From contig OZ024746.1 of assembly GCA_964016885.1 (NCBI GenBank), positions 100,796,089-100,860,088 on the forward strand: a DNA stretch of 64,000 nucleotides. Direction: 5' to 3'. The notes beneath the pieces were generated by a model that was given only the letters and a program-made list of their open reading frames with translations, searched no databases and was not told the DNA's origin. A program made the position numbers and the translations under genes. Source of the stretch: Eledone cirrhosa. Its lineage: Eukaryota > Mollusca > Cephalopoda > Octopoda > Eledonidae. Shown one piece after another: positions 55,800 to 64,000 of the stretch (the first letter of the stretch is position 1; every line of letters begins with the position of its first letter).

Positions 55800-57865
55800 G
55801 ATCACATAATAATAATGATAATGAAAGTATTGTGTACAGTGCTCAGGTGCACTACAACTCATCAAAGGTGCATGTATAGTGTGGTTAGAAAAAGCTATCT
55901 CACTTACCGCTTTTCATAGGTGCCGCTAAATCCCATGGCTGGTTTCTCCTCTTCCATGTGCGTCCAACTCATTAACACCCGGGAGCTGCCAAACTCGCGT
56001 CCGCACCGTTCCTGGTCACCACTAGAGAGAGACCGATCTGCTGGCCCTTCCGGTCGAGCACCCTTCCGGCCAAGCACCCTTCCGGTCAAGCACTCTTCCG
56101 GTCAAGCACTCCCCAGCTTCCAGCCACCGCACACCACACCATACCCACATATAGTACATAGAATAATGTAGAAATGTCAGGAAAGAGAACAGTGTATGAG
56201 TCATGAAATACAACTGATGCAGGTAGTTTGTTCCATGCTTCAGCAACTCTGAGCGTGAAAAAGTGTTTCCAAAAGTCATGGAAGCTGTGCAGCTTTCTGA
56301 CTTTGTAGGCATGCCCACGTGTGTTAGACACATGGAATTCGAAAATGTGCTCAGGGTTGTTGTTGGCAAGATGGTTAATAATTTTGTGGGTGTTTACCAA
56401 GTCAGTTGCCAGATGTCAGAGCTTCAATGAATCCATGCCCAGGGAAGCAAGGCATTCAGAATATGGTAGATACCTGATGGAGGGTATTTGCTTGGTTGCA
56501 CGTCTCTGAACAATTTCCAGGTCAATGTTCTGAGCAAGATGGGGTTCCAGACTGGTGATGCAAATTGTAAGTGTGGCCGCACCATAGCTATGTACAGCTT
56601 TAAATAGATAGCTGGAGAGCGGCTGACAAAGGTCTTACTGAGTGATGGTAAGACACCCTCAGCCTTCTTGACAATTTTAGAGATGTGCTTTGTCCAACGC
56701 AAATCGCTGCTGACCATAATGCCCAGGTCATGTTCACAAGAAGACTTCTTGAGATTAGTGTTGTGGAGGTGTATGTGGACACTGGGTTTTCCTCCCAAAA
56801 TGCATGGTGGTACACTTGTCCACAGCCAGCTTGAGTTGCCAGTCTGTGATTTGTTGCTGCATTGTGTCCAGGTCTGATTTCAGGAAAGATCTATAGTGTT
56901 CAAGATCTATCCTTTTTATCTCAAGGTACAGCTTGATGTCATCTGCATATTTCAGTACTGTGGCATTATTTAAGTTGACATCTATGTCATTAATATATGC
57001 AACAAACAAAAGGGGACCAAGAACAGATCCTTGCAGTACACTAGATGACATCTCATAGAGTGAAGAATTCTGTCCTTAACCGTGACTACCTCTTTTTGAC
57101 TGAGAATGAAGGACTTCAACCAGTTAAAAAGATCATCCTTCACACCCATTGCAGAGAGTTTCGCCATAAGTCTTTTGTGTGGCACAGAATTAAAAGCTTT
57201 AGCAAAGTCAAGGTAAACAACATCCATCCACCCATGAGCCGCCATCAGTGATCCGGGTGATGTCTTCAAGAAATTTGATAAGTTGATCACAGCAGCTGGA
57301 GTTAGGGATAAATCCAAATTGCGAGGGCCAGATAAGGCAGTTTGGCAATGCAGCTAGTAAGACTGACTGGACGACAGTTGACAGGTGATGTGCTGTCACC
57401 CTTTTTGAACAGAGGAATGACACTAGCAGTTTTCTACTGCCCCGGAGTAGCACTGTTGTTAAGATAGAATTGAAAGAAGAGTGATAGCTGGTGCAGAAGA
57501 AAGTACCCACTGCGTTTGAGAAGCAAGTACATAACACCATCAAGACCAGGAGAGGCATAGTTGTGCTTATTCTTCAGGTGACATCACAGCATTGCAGGTG
57601 TAAATTCGATAGTTGTTATAGAATTTGATGTCAGAGGTGGTGGAAATGGTACATTTTGGTCTTCAACAGTAAAGATGCCTGCATAGCATTCAGCAATGAG
57701 TTCTGCGCATTCTTTGGGATCGTCAGTAATCTTGCCTGTGTGGGGATTGCGAAGAGGACCAACTGGAGAGTTAGGCCTCTGCTTTGAATATACATATTTC
57801 CAGAACACCTTACTGTCAGGGTTGGTTGCTATGCACTGTTCAAATTCAAACACTGCCTATTTGTC
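55800..57865 (-). pseudogene. CR1/L2/Jockey-type LINE, 5' truncated, minus strand
   Basis: On the minus strand the order from 57853 is as follows. A segment before the polymerase (V-F-W-K-Y-V-Y-S-K). Then P-L-F-K-K-G-D and C-R-P-V-S-L-T-S. Then V-Y-L-D-F-A-K-A-F-N-S-V-P-H (motif A, 57208-57240). Then V-L-Q-G-S-V-L-G-P-L-L-F (motif B, about 57020), then K-Y-A-D-D-I-K-L-Y (motif C, about 56950). Then D-L-G-I-M-V-S and the Y-I-A-M-V-R-P connection region, and finally F-T-L-R-V-A-E-A-W-N-K-L-P near the C-terminus (about 56260). Frameshifts and stops break it into at least five pieces, although the YADD is intact. The 3' UTR contains a 16-bp tandem repeat and ends in an (AAT/ATG)n tail at about 55806-55822. 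It meets gypsy-related or unknown sequence at its truncated 5' end. Confidence 0.9.
56047..56112. repeat. 16-bp tandem repeat, 4 copies
   Basis: CCTTCCGGTCAAGCAC units with small changes, in the 3' part of the minus-strand LINE. They contain CCGG palindromes. Confidence 0.85.
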
Positions 57866-58105
57866 ACCTGCTTGAGATGGTTGGATGATTTATTTCGCTT
57901 TATTCTATTTTTAGTGAGTTAGTCCCCGGGTTACTTACTCCAGTAAGTACCACCGGATCCCAACCACTAAATTTAATAGAAATAAGATATAGGAGAATTT
58001 TCATACAATTTCATTTCGTGTGAGAATTATCTCTCACTACATTTGAAGTAATACCTGAAGCATAGTAAATTTTTCAAAACGAGTATCAATATGACTTGCG
58101 TTTAT
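57866..58105. other. Unassigned AT-rich segment between LINE and LTR
   Basis: No gene seen. On the minus strand it reads TTTAGTGGTTGGGATCCGG at about 57970, which would fit a primer-binding site starting TGG if it followed an LTR. This is a weak indication that the LTR could extend left to about 57975, or that a second element once lay here. Confidence 0.35.
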
Positions 58106-58365
58106 TGTAGTCCGTGAATTACATATGTGGTAAGCAAATGTACCTCATGGCATGACAAGGTATAATCCTGAACCGTACGATGTGGTTGGAAAAGGGTTAG
58201 CATGTTTGCACTCAATGTGATCACTTCAAGGGTTAACCAGCAAAAGAGAGAGAGATGACTTTCAGTTCAATCTATTATAATCCTTTGAACGGAAGTTTTA
58301 ATGAAGGTTCTAGAATTTCAATCGGAAGTAACTCTAGCTACTTCCCTTGTCTAGAGAGTGCTACA
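58106..58365 (-). repeat. Ty3/gypsy 3' LTR (left limit uncertain)
   Basis: The right limit (the LTR start in element orientation) is placed at 58365 because the minus strand reads a purine tract GAGAGGGGAGTCT followed directly by TGTAGCACTC. The left limit is proposed at 58106, where the plus strand begins TGTAG, the inverted repeat of the CTACA at 58361-58365. A longer LTR reaching about 57975 is an alternative. Confidence 0.55.
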
Positions 58366-58378
58366 AGACTCCCCTCTC
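58366..58378 (-). other. Polypurine tract of the gypsy element
   Basis: Minus strand GAGAGGGGAGTCT abuts the TG of the LTR, the position expected for the plus-strand primer of reverse transcription. Confidence 0.6.
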
Positions 58379-58719
58379 AGACGAGAAGTCGAATAACCAA
58401 TCGAAGGTCATTGTAGCGAGAACCCATAAGAAATGAGGAGCAAAGCAAAAGGTACAAGAAAATGAATGAATAAAAACATGAGCAAGCAAAGAGCAAAAGG
58501 AGCACAAAACAAGTAAATGCATTTTACAAAGAAAAATGTGAATGTAACAAACTGATAATTCAAAGTCAATATAAGGGAGCAGAGAAAGAAAAATTAATGC
58601 TCAATGGTAAGTTAAAAGTTTTTCAAAGTCAAATAGTTCATACATCACCAGTGTACAAACTTTTCTAACATTAGTTCTATCTGAAAACTGAAAAAGAAGT
58701 TTGTTAATGCCACTAGGGG
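58379..58719 (-). other. Non-coding segment between gypsy pol and LTR
   Basis: A-rich on the plus strand (for example GAGCAAAGCAAAAGG repeats near 58440-58500). No env-like or other ORF is seen. Confidence 0.6.
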
Positions 58720-60512
58720 TTAGATGTATATTGTTTTTGAGAGTTTTCGTGGCCATTTTACCATCCTGCCACCTCGTGTGACATAAGGTTGTGTGGTATG
58801 TGGTGTTTGCGGTGAAGGTGAAGGTCTTAGTGTGGGAGTGTATGTACGAGGTATGTCAGGCAGTGTAATGAGACTTTCAGAGAAAGCCTTCTTTGCTCTG
58901 TCAATGGATATTGTCTCTTTTCGACCATTGACAGCCACTATGAAATGTATGATGTGTGCGAAAGCACACAAAAAGGTCCATTGTAGGGTGACGTAAGTGG
59001 TCCCTTGACGGAATCATTCCGTATAAAAATGTGTGTCCACGTAGAGATGTCCGATGGGACAGCAGAAGAAATAGACTGGTCACGAGGGTTCATTGGTGGA
59101 AAATCCGAGAAATACAAACGAATCCTGGTGACATATGATGCTGGGTCAAGATGCGATGAATTCACTGGTGCTAACATTTGACCAGGAAGAGACAATGTGG
59201 TACCATAAAGAAGTTCAGCAGAAGTAAAACCTAAATCTGTCTTAATGGCAGAATGACAACCAAGAAGCACGATTGACAAAAATTTGGTCCAACGTTGCAG
59301 ATCAGGAGTAGCGCGGAGTGCAGTTTTCAACTGTCTATGAAACTTCTCCACCATTCCATTGGAGGCTGGGTGATAGCTGGTCGTATGAATGTGATGAGCA
59401 CCCAAGAGTTGTGATATTTCACGAAATAAGGAAGCTTCAAATTGGCGTCCACAATCCGTAGTTATTTTAGTAGGAACACCAAAGCGAGCAATCCAATTGG
59501 AAATGAAAGCTCGGGCAACGGACTCTGCTGTTATGTCCATGAGGGGTATGGCTTCAGGCCACCGAGAGAAACGATCGATACAAGTCAATATATATGTGAA
59601 CCCACGACTAACGAGCCACGGACCAACAATATCCATGTGAATATGACGTTAACATGCGTCTGGCGGGCTGAATTTCCCAAGAGGAGCGCGGGCATGCCAA
59701 TAAATCTTAGAGCGCTGACACTTCAAACAAGAATGTCCCCAACTGGTGATTAAACGACGCATGTTAGGCCAGAAAAATCGAGCCGTAATAAGCTTCACCA
59801 TGGCAGCTATGCCGGGATGCGACAAGGAATGAAGTACATCAAAAACGGTACGCTGATGACAATCTGGAACAAGTGGTCTGGGTGATCCAGTAAAAATATC
59901 GCAAAGAATTTTTCCTTCAGCAGATGGAAGAGGTAAATATTCAAATTTACAGCAGGAAAGCTGAGTAGAAGAAATGTCCAACGAATCCAAAGTAGGTTGG
60001 TCAGTTGCTATGGCAACCAAATCGATATGTGCAGGAGACGCAAGAGAACACACAGAAAGTCGAGATAGTGCGTCCGCAGGTATGTTGGCAGTTGAGATAG
60101 TGCGTCCGCAGGTATGTTGGCAGTTGAGATAGTGCGTCCGCAGGTATGTTGGCAGTTCCAGCTATATGACGAATGTCACTGGTATACTGGGAGATGAGAT
60201 CCAGATGCCTATACGCTCTCGGAGAGTACCTGTCGGACTTGGTTTGAAGAGCGAATGTGAGTGGTTTATGGTCTGTGAATACCGTGAACTCCCGAACTTC
60301 AAGAAGATGGTGGAAATGTCTCACAGCAAGATAAATTGCTAAAAGCTCTCTGTCAAAAGTACTGTAACGTTGCTCTGCTGGTTTTAGTTGGCGTGAGAAG
60401 AATGCCAGTTGTTGAACCTGGTGGTTGATCGCATGTTGCAAAACTGCTCCAACAGCATGATCGGATGCATCAACAGATAAAGAAAGTCTCGCATTTGCAA
60501 CAGGATGGGCAA
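58720..60512 (-). pseudogene. Ty3/gypsy pol remnant: RNase H, H2C2, integrase (minus strand)
   Basis: From right to left on the minus strand. RNase H comes first: S-V-D-A-S-D-H-A-V-G near 60480, then F-F-S-R-Q-L, R-E-L-L-A-I-Y-L-A-V-R-H-F and F-T-V-F-T-D-H-K-P-L. The H2C2 zinc-binding module of integrase follows (S-L-S-H-P-G-I...C-L-K-C-Q). The integrase core then gives M-D-I-V-G-P-W, T-T-D-C-G-R-Q-F-E and S-Y-H-P-A-S-N-G-M-V-E-K, so the D-D-E residues look present. The C-terminal tail ends T-R-G-G-R-M-V-K-W-P. Breaks are a 32-bp triplication at 60062-60157 that shifts the frame, an in-frame TAA at about 59649, and a frameshift near 58960. The polymerase, protease and gag parts are missing, because the element is cut at about 60512 by the junction with the plus-strand element. 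Confidence 0.9.
60062..60157. repeat. 32-bp exact triplication inside gypsy RNase H
   Basis: GAGATAGTGCGTCCGCAG followed by GTATGTTGGCAGTT starts at 60062, 60094 and 60126. The extra 64 bp is not a multiple of 3 and shifts the pol frame. The copies look identical, so the expansion is recent relative to the element's decay. Confidence 0.95.
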
Positions 60513-62215
60513 GGAAGGAAACTTGCCTTCCGAAACCCCCAAGGTCATTCTCAAGTCAGATCTCAGTAATGCTTTTAATTCCATCAGTCAGGATGTCATC
60601 CTTCATTCAGTAAAGGAGCAGCTTTGCCACTTTGCTTGGCAAGCCTACCAGGAGCCCTCCTACCTCACCTTCGATGACCATCTCCTTCTATCTGTCACAA
60701 AGACCTGCACTTTTCACTCTGGGCATTGATGACGTCACCAAGTTAGGAGATGACCTGGATCTGAATCTCTGGTATCTGGATGATGCTTGCTTGGGGGGTC
60801 CTCCAGACAAGGTCCTTGCAACTGAGAAGACGATGATTGAGAAGCTGGCCCATAGGGGCCTTCAAGTCAACAACTCCAAATATGAGCTCTGGCTCCTCAA
60901 CCACCCAGCTTCACACCAAGAGACTGTTGATCTGTTCACAGAGTCTTTCCCCTCCATAGCGGTTCCTCTCCCATCGGCGTGGTACTCCCTTGGGGCCCCA
61001 GTTACTGACAAAGCCTTCAAGTCCACCTTTCAATCTAAGTTGGTTAACCTCAAGTAACCTTTAGAAAACCTCGAAATCATTGAGCCTCACCAAGGTTTTT
61101 TCATTCTCCGGAATTATCTGTCAATCCCTAAGTTGTTGTATTTCCTTGAGTTAGTCCCTCTTACAAATACTCGTCATCTCTCCAACACTTCGATGGCCTA
61201 ATATTCAGTGAGCTTGAGGGTTTGGTCAATGTCCAACTCTCTCCAGAGTCTTGCGACCAAACTGCCTTACCAAAACGGGAGGTCTCGGTTTGCGTTAGTG
61301 TACTCGGTTTGCGTTAGTGTACTTCATTGTCCCTACCTTGCTTTCTTTCCGCCAACCACGCCTGCTCCCTTTTGGTGGGTGACCTCCTCTCCTTCCCAAC
61401 TTGGACTAGTTCCACCAGGGAGTTGGCTGAAGTTACTGATGAGGATAGACGGAAGCAGAGAGTATGGGACAATCTGTTCAAGGGAAACTTTTAACTTTCT
61501 CTTTGATCTTTCCGATCAATTTTCTAGATGCCGCTTACTTTCTGCTAGTGCAAAGTTCTTGGGGGACTGGATTGATGCCCTGCCTGTGGCCAACATTGGT
61601 GGCCTTCTCAGTCAGGATGAGCTCAGCATCTCCATTGCACTTCATATGGGAGCTGATGTCTGTGGGGGTTTGAGATGTCGCTGTGGTAGGTCCTTCGACT
61701 CCACAGGTTTACATGGTTTGTCCTGCAGCCTGAATGCTGGTCGTTTTTCCCGTCACACCGAGCTAAACCTGATAATCAAATGGGCCCTGGATCAGGTAAA
61801 TATGCCCTCAGTTCTGGAGCCAGCTGGTTTATCCAGAAGTGATGGGAAGAGTGTCCCTAGGTGAGAGGGACATCTGGGATGTCACAGTCAGAGACTCTTT
61901 TGCTCCCTCCCACATCATGGACGGAGAATGTGGGGTCACTGCTTCTGCTGCTAAACGGAATAAAATTCGGAAATACCAGGATTTATCAAATAATAATTTT
62001 TTCCATCTTGTGGCATTCAAGACGTTCGGTGGAGTTGGGCCGCTGACAGCGAAGTTCTTGTCATCGCTGGCAGCTCATGTTACCGAGGTGCCAGGTGATG
62101 CTCGTGAGGGTGCCTGGTTATTTCAGTGCCTTAGTCTCACCATCACCCATGGTAATGCTGTGAGCCTGTTGGGTTGCTTGAAAGTGTGTAGTTAACCCCT
62201 AAGGTGTGAGGTGTG
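60513..62215 (+). pseudogene. Non-LTR element with zinc motif and nuclease-like C-terminus, 5' truncated, plus strand
   Basis: A plus-strand frame begins within the polymerase: V-I-L-K-S-D-L-S-N-A-F-N-S-I (motif A). After a short loss and frameshift where motif B should be it continues F-T-L-G-I-D-D-V-T-K and N-L-W-Y-L-D-D-A-C-L-G-G (motif C, YLDD). Downstream at 61670-61740 lies C-R-C-G-R-S-F-D-S-T-G-L-H-G-L-S-C, a CCHC-like zinc motif. It is followed by E-P-A-G-L-S-R-S-D-G-K and, after another frameshift, I-W-D-V-T-V-R-D. This order (RT, CCHC, acidic nuclease-like block) recalls the restriction-like endonuclease arrangement of R2-type elements, but the family is not certain. The acidic core is incomplete around the frameshift. 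A 19-bp tandem duplication (61285-61322) and several shifts make it dead. Confidence 0.75.
61285..61322. repeat. 19-bp exact tandem duplication inside the plus-strand element
   Basis: TCGGTTTGCGTTAGTGTAC occurs twice in a row (61285 and 61304). It adds one codon frame shift. Confidence 0.95.
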
Positions 62216-62294
62216 GCCTATTGTCACACTTGCTGGTGAATGTTCCCCTTCACTTTTCTTTCTTTCCTTTATCATTATTGTTCAATGAATTAAG

Positions 62295-62517
62295 GGCGGT
62301 GGGTTGGCAGTATCGGTAGAGGGTCGGACGCCATGCTTTGCAGCATAGAGTTACGGCCCTTTATGATCTGAGTTCAAATCCCACTGAGGTTAACTTTGCC
62401 TTTCATCCTTACAGGGTTGATAAAATAAAGTACCAGTCACGCACTGGGGTCGTTTAATCGACTTTCCCCTTCCCCAAAATTGCTGGCCTTGTGCCTATAT
62501 AAGAAACCATTATTATT
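62295..62517 (+). repeat. tRNA-derived SINE, near-complete, with target duplication
   Basis: Starts GGCGGTGGGTTGGCAGTATC. The A box is TGGCAGTATCGG at 62305-62316 and the B box GAGTTCAAATCCC at 62370-62382. The body then gives GTTAACTTTGCCTTTCATCC and GGCCTTGTGCCTATATAAG, and the tail is ATTATTATT. Flanks TTCAATGAATTA (left) and TTCAATTAATTA (right) look like a target-site duplication with one difference. This is the best-preserved member of the family also found at 43150-43490. Confidence 0.92.
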
Positions 62518-62582
62518 CAATTAATTATCTCCTTATAATATATAACCAGCAATTTCTCTGTCTGTCTGTCCAACAGTGGAAA

Positions 62583-62620
62583 CACGTGCGCGCGTGCGAA
62601 TGTTTTTTGCGCACGCGTAG
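62583..62620. other. Alternating CG/CA tract
   Basis: GTGCGCGCGTGCG followed shortly by GCGCACGCGT. Alternating purine-pyrimidine with an inverted arrangement, Z-DNA- or cruciform-prone. Confidence 0.7.
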
Positions 62621-62697
62621 AGAGAGAGTGAGAGTGAAAGAAAGAGACAGACTAAAAGAGGGGGATAGCGGGAGGGAGAGAGGGGGGAATTGAGGAG
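62618..62697. repeat. Polypurine GA-rich tract
   Basis: AGAGAGAGAGTGAGAGTG, then AAAGAGGGGGATAGCGGGAG and GAGAGGGGGG. Nearly all purine on the plus strand over about 75 bp, so triplex-prone; probably a microsatellite derivative. Confidence 0.8.
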
Positions 62698-62702
62698 TGC
62701 TA

Positions 62703-62876
62703 CAGAAACATATATACATTTCTGTGTGTGTGTAATATATATATATATATACACACACAGAAATATATATATATATATACACACAGAAATATATATATAC
62801 ATTTCTGTGTGTGTAATATATATATATATACACAGAAATATATATACATTTCTGTGTGTAATATATATATATACTA
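62703..62876. repeat. Microsatellite cluster of alternating inverted repeats
   Basis: ACATTTCTGTGTGTG and its complement ACACACACAGAAAT alternate several times, separated by (AT)n runs of 6-10 units. Each pair can fold into a hairpin. Short ORFs on both strands are artefacts. Confidence 0.9.
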
Positions 62877-62882
62877 GATTTG

Positions 62883-62919
62883 CTAGCAGAAAACCGCCCA
62901 CCGGGTGGTTTTCTGCTAG
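62883..62919. other. Near-perfect 37-nt palindrome (hairpin)
   Basis: CTAGCAGAAAACC ... GGTTTTCTGCTAG gives 13 paired bases, continued by a G-T pair and CCC/GGG around a 3-nt ACC loop. It ends in CTAG directly before the TC start of the Helitron-like element, so it may be a Helitron 3' terminal hairpin or an insertion scar. Confidence 0.85.
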
Positions 62920-63545
62920 TCTATATATATAAAACTGAGGATGTCTGTCTGTGTGTGTGTGAGTTTGAATCCCTAAAGCTCGAGAACCACCCAACCGACT
63001 GTTTTCAAACTTTACATATATAATACTTATGTTTCAGGGAGTGTTCTGAGCAAAAAAAATTCAACTTTTTGATCCCCTAGGCCCGCATTAGTTGAAAAAC
63101 TGCGTTTTTTCAGGTTTGCAGGGGTCTTTTGAGTCGTTACGTCAGACTGATTTCCTTGAAATTGTAACTATGTATTAGTCAGTCTCTTCTTTATACCGTG
63201 AGCAAAGAAAATCCAACTTTTTTATGGTCTAGATGAAAAACTTCATTTTTTCAGCTTTTTAGGGCTTTTTTGAGGCGTTACGTCTAGCCGATTTTCCCGA
63301 AATTTCAAGACATATTATGCACATAAAAAAATTAATTTTCTTGATCCCCTAGGACCCGCATTAGGTGAAAACCTTTTTTTTTTCCTGCTTCGTCGAGGAA
63401 AATCTTAAAGATTAGCCAACCATCAGAGTATTCGGTTTATTTTCTTTACATATTGTCCAGGTATGCAGTTTTTCCACGATTAGGTCTGTTGGCAGCCCGC
63501 GTTCCAAAATACCTTATACCGTGCAACGCCGGGTACCACTGCTAG
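62920..63545 (+). mobile_element. Helitron-like non-autonomous element (tentative)
   Basis: Begins TCTATATATATAAAACTGAG and ends GCCGGGTACCACTGCTAG with a T following, consistent with the TC...CTRR ends of Helitrons. The interior (GTCTGTCTGTGTGTG, then AGCTCGAGAACCACCCAACC, then two decayed repeats of a segment containing AAAACTGCGTTTTTTCAGG and AACTTCATTTTTTCAGC) has no ORF. The exact class is inferred only from the ends. The 3' hairpin is not obvious and the 5' flanking base is not the usual A. Confidence 0.45.
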
Positions 63546-63591
63546 TATTATTATATTTTTATTCATGGTTTACACATTATATTTGTAATGT

Positions 63592-64000
63592 TCTCCTGAA
63601 CAAATTGCGAGCAATTTATAATGTTATTTACGCATTTGTAATATATTTAAAACATATTTGTAATGTTATTCAACTGTAAATTTATCAGCCTCACCATCAT
63701 CCGAGCCAACACTGCCAGTGTGCTGGCTTGCCTCAAAACTCATTAGAGAGGTTACCCAGTACTCCTCGTTGCTGTCTTTTGCTCTGGTGTTGGCTCCGTT
63801 GTTCCCCCCTTCCTGAAAATGTTGTAACATTAAAAGAATATATTTTTCTGATGAATCGCGAGCTATTTATAATGTTATCTAAGTATTTGTAATGTTATTT
63901 ATGTATATATTTAAAACATATTTGTTGTTATTCTACTGTAAATGTATTTATATGCTCTGTTTATATTTTCATTCTGAAAGAATTGCAAACGATTTGTAAT
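63592..64000. repeat. Diverged direct repeats (period near 127 bp) around a retroelement scrap
   Basis: TGCGAGCAATTTATAATGTT at 63606 recurs as CGCGAGCTATTTATAATGTT at 63857 and as TTGCAAACGATTTGTAAT at 63983, where the window ends. The text that follows (TATATTTAAAACATATTTGT, then ACTGTAAAT) is also shared by the first two copies. Spacings of 251 and about 127 bp suggest a decayed tandem unit. Confidence 0.7.
63678..63745 (+). pseudogene. C-terminal scrap of a second nuclease-bearing non-LTR element
   Basis: The plus frame S-L-T-I-I-R-A-N-T-A-S-V-L-A-C-L-K followed by T-H and a TAG resembles the last residues of the element at 60513-62215 (S-L-T-I-T-H-G-N-A-V-S-L-L-G-C-L-K). It is a short piece, so the match is suggestive only. 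It lies between the diverged direct repeats. Confidence 0.55.

Noticed and set aside
58938..59636. Intact-looking integrase ORF as a domesticated host gene
   Set aside because: It is continuous with RNase H and H2C2 sequence, has an in-frame stop just upstream and a frameshift just downstream, and lies between gypsy landmarks, so it is a decaying transposon.
62525..62994. Tyr/Ile-rich ORFs on both strands
   Set aside because: They are translations of (TA)n and (CA)n microsatellites.

Overview
The window is metazoan nuclear DNA, most likely from a cephalopod and probably an octopus. That assignment rests on several SINE families I recognise as typical of cephalopods. One starts (CATCAT)n...TTAACGTCC and ends in a GGATGCCCTT / GTTTACAGTG module. 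Another is tRNA-derived and ends in GGCCTTGTGCCTA...(ATT)n. The split coding exons with GT/AG introns and the degenerate LINE and Ty3/gypsy remnants agree with a large repeat-rich animal genome. Nothing prokaryotic is present.

Layout. Positions 1-43019 are one continuous minisatellite array, open at the left window edge. Its monomer is about 27 bp: a CTTAACATACAGT half, then a (CA)n(TA)n half. The array is built from several nested, near-identical higher-order blocks of about 4.54 kb, 4.68 kb, 3.13 kb, 2.86 kb, 1.15 kb and 0.32 kb. Its right edge is degenerate. Just after it begins the only host gene I can support. Four phase-compatible plus-strand exons (43070-43125, 45828-45912, 50541-50643, 54596-54676) encode the C-terminus of a single-pass membrane protein. 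They give the last half of an EGF-like repeat, a transmembrane helix, a polybasic juxtamembrane stretch and a cytoplasmic tail with an NPAY motif, followed by a stop, a 3' UTR and poly(A) signals near 55311 and 55613. The 43-kb array therefore sits in, or forms most of, the intron upstream of the first visible exon. The other three introns each carry a minisatellite of their own: 30-31 bp, then 22 bp abutting 34 bp, then 37 bp.

From about 55800 to the right end I see no host gene. The region is a nested graveyard of mobile elements: a minus-strand CR1/L2/Jockey-type LINE (55800-57865), a minus-strand Ty3/gypsy pol with polypurine tract and LTR (58106-60512), a plus-strand non-LTR element with a C-terminal zinc/nuclease-like module (60513-62215), a tRNA-derived SINE with a likely target duplication, a microsatellite and palindrome cluster, a Helitron-like element, and a second fragment of the nuclease-bearing element between direct repeats. 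Every transposon ORF examined is truncated or broken by stops or frameshifts.

I found no CRISPR array, operon or clearly novel enzymatic system. The most notable features are the intronic higher-order satellite, the repeated colonisation of one gene's introns by unrelated tandem arrays, and the identity of the receptor tail. All repeat-copy statements come from reading the sequence, not from computed alignments.
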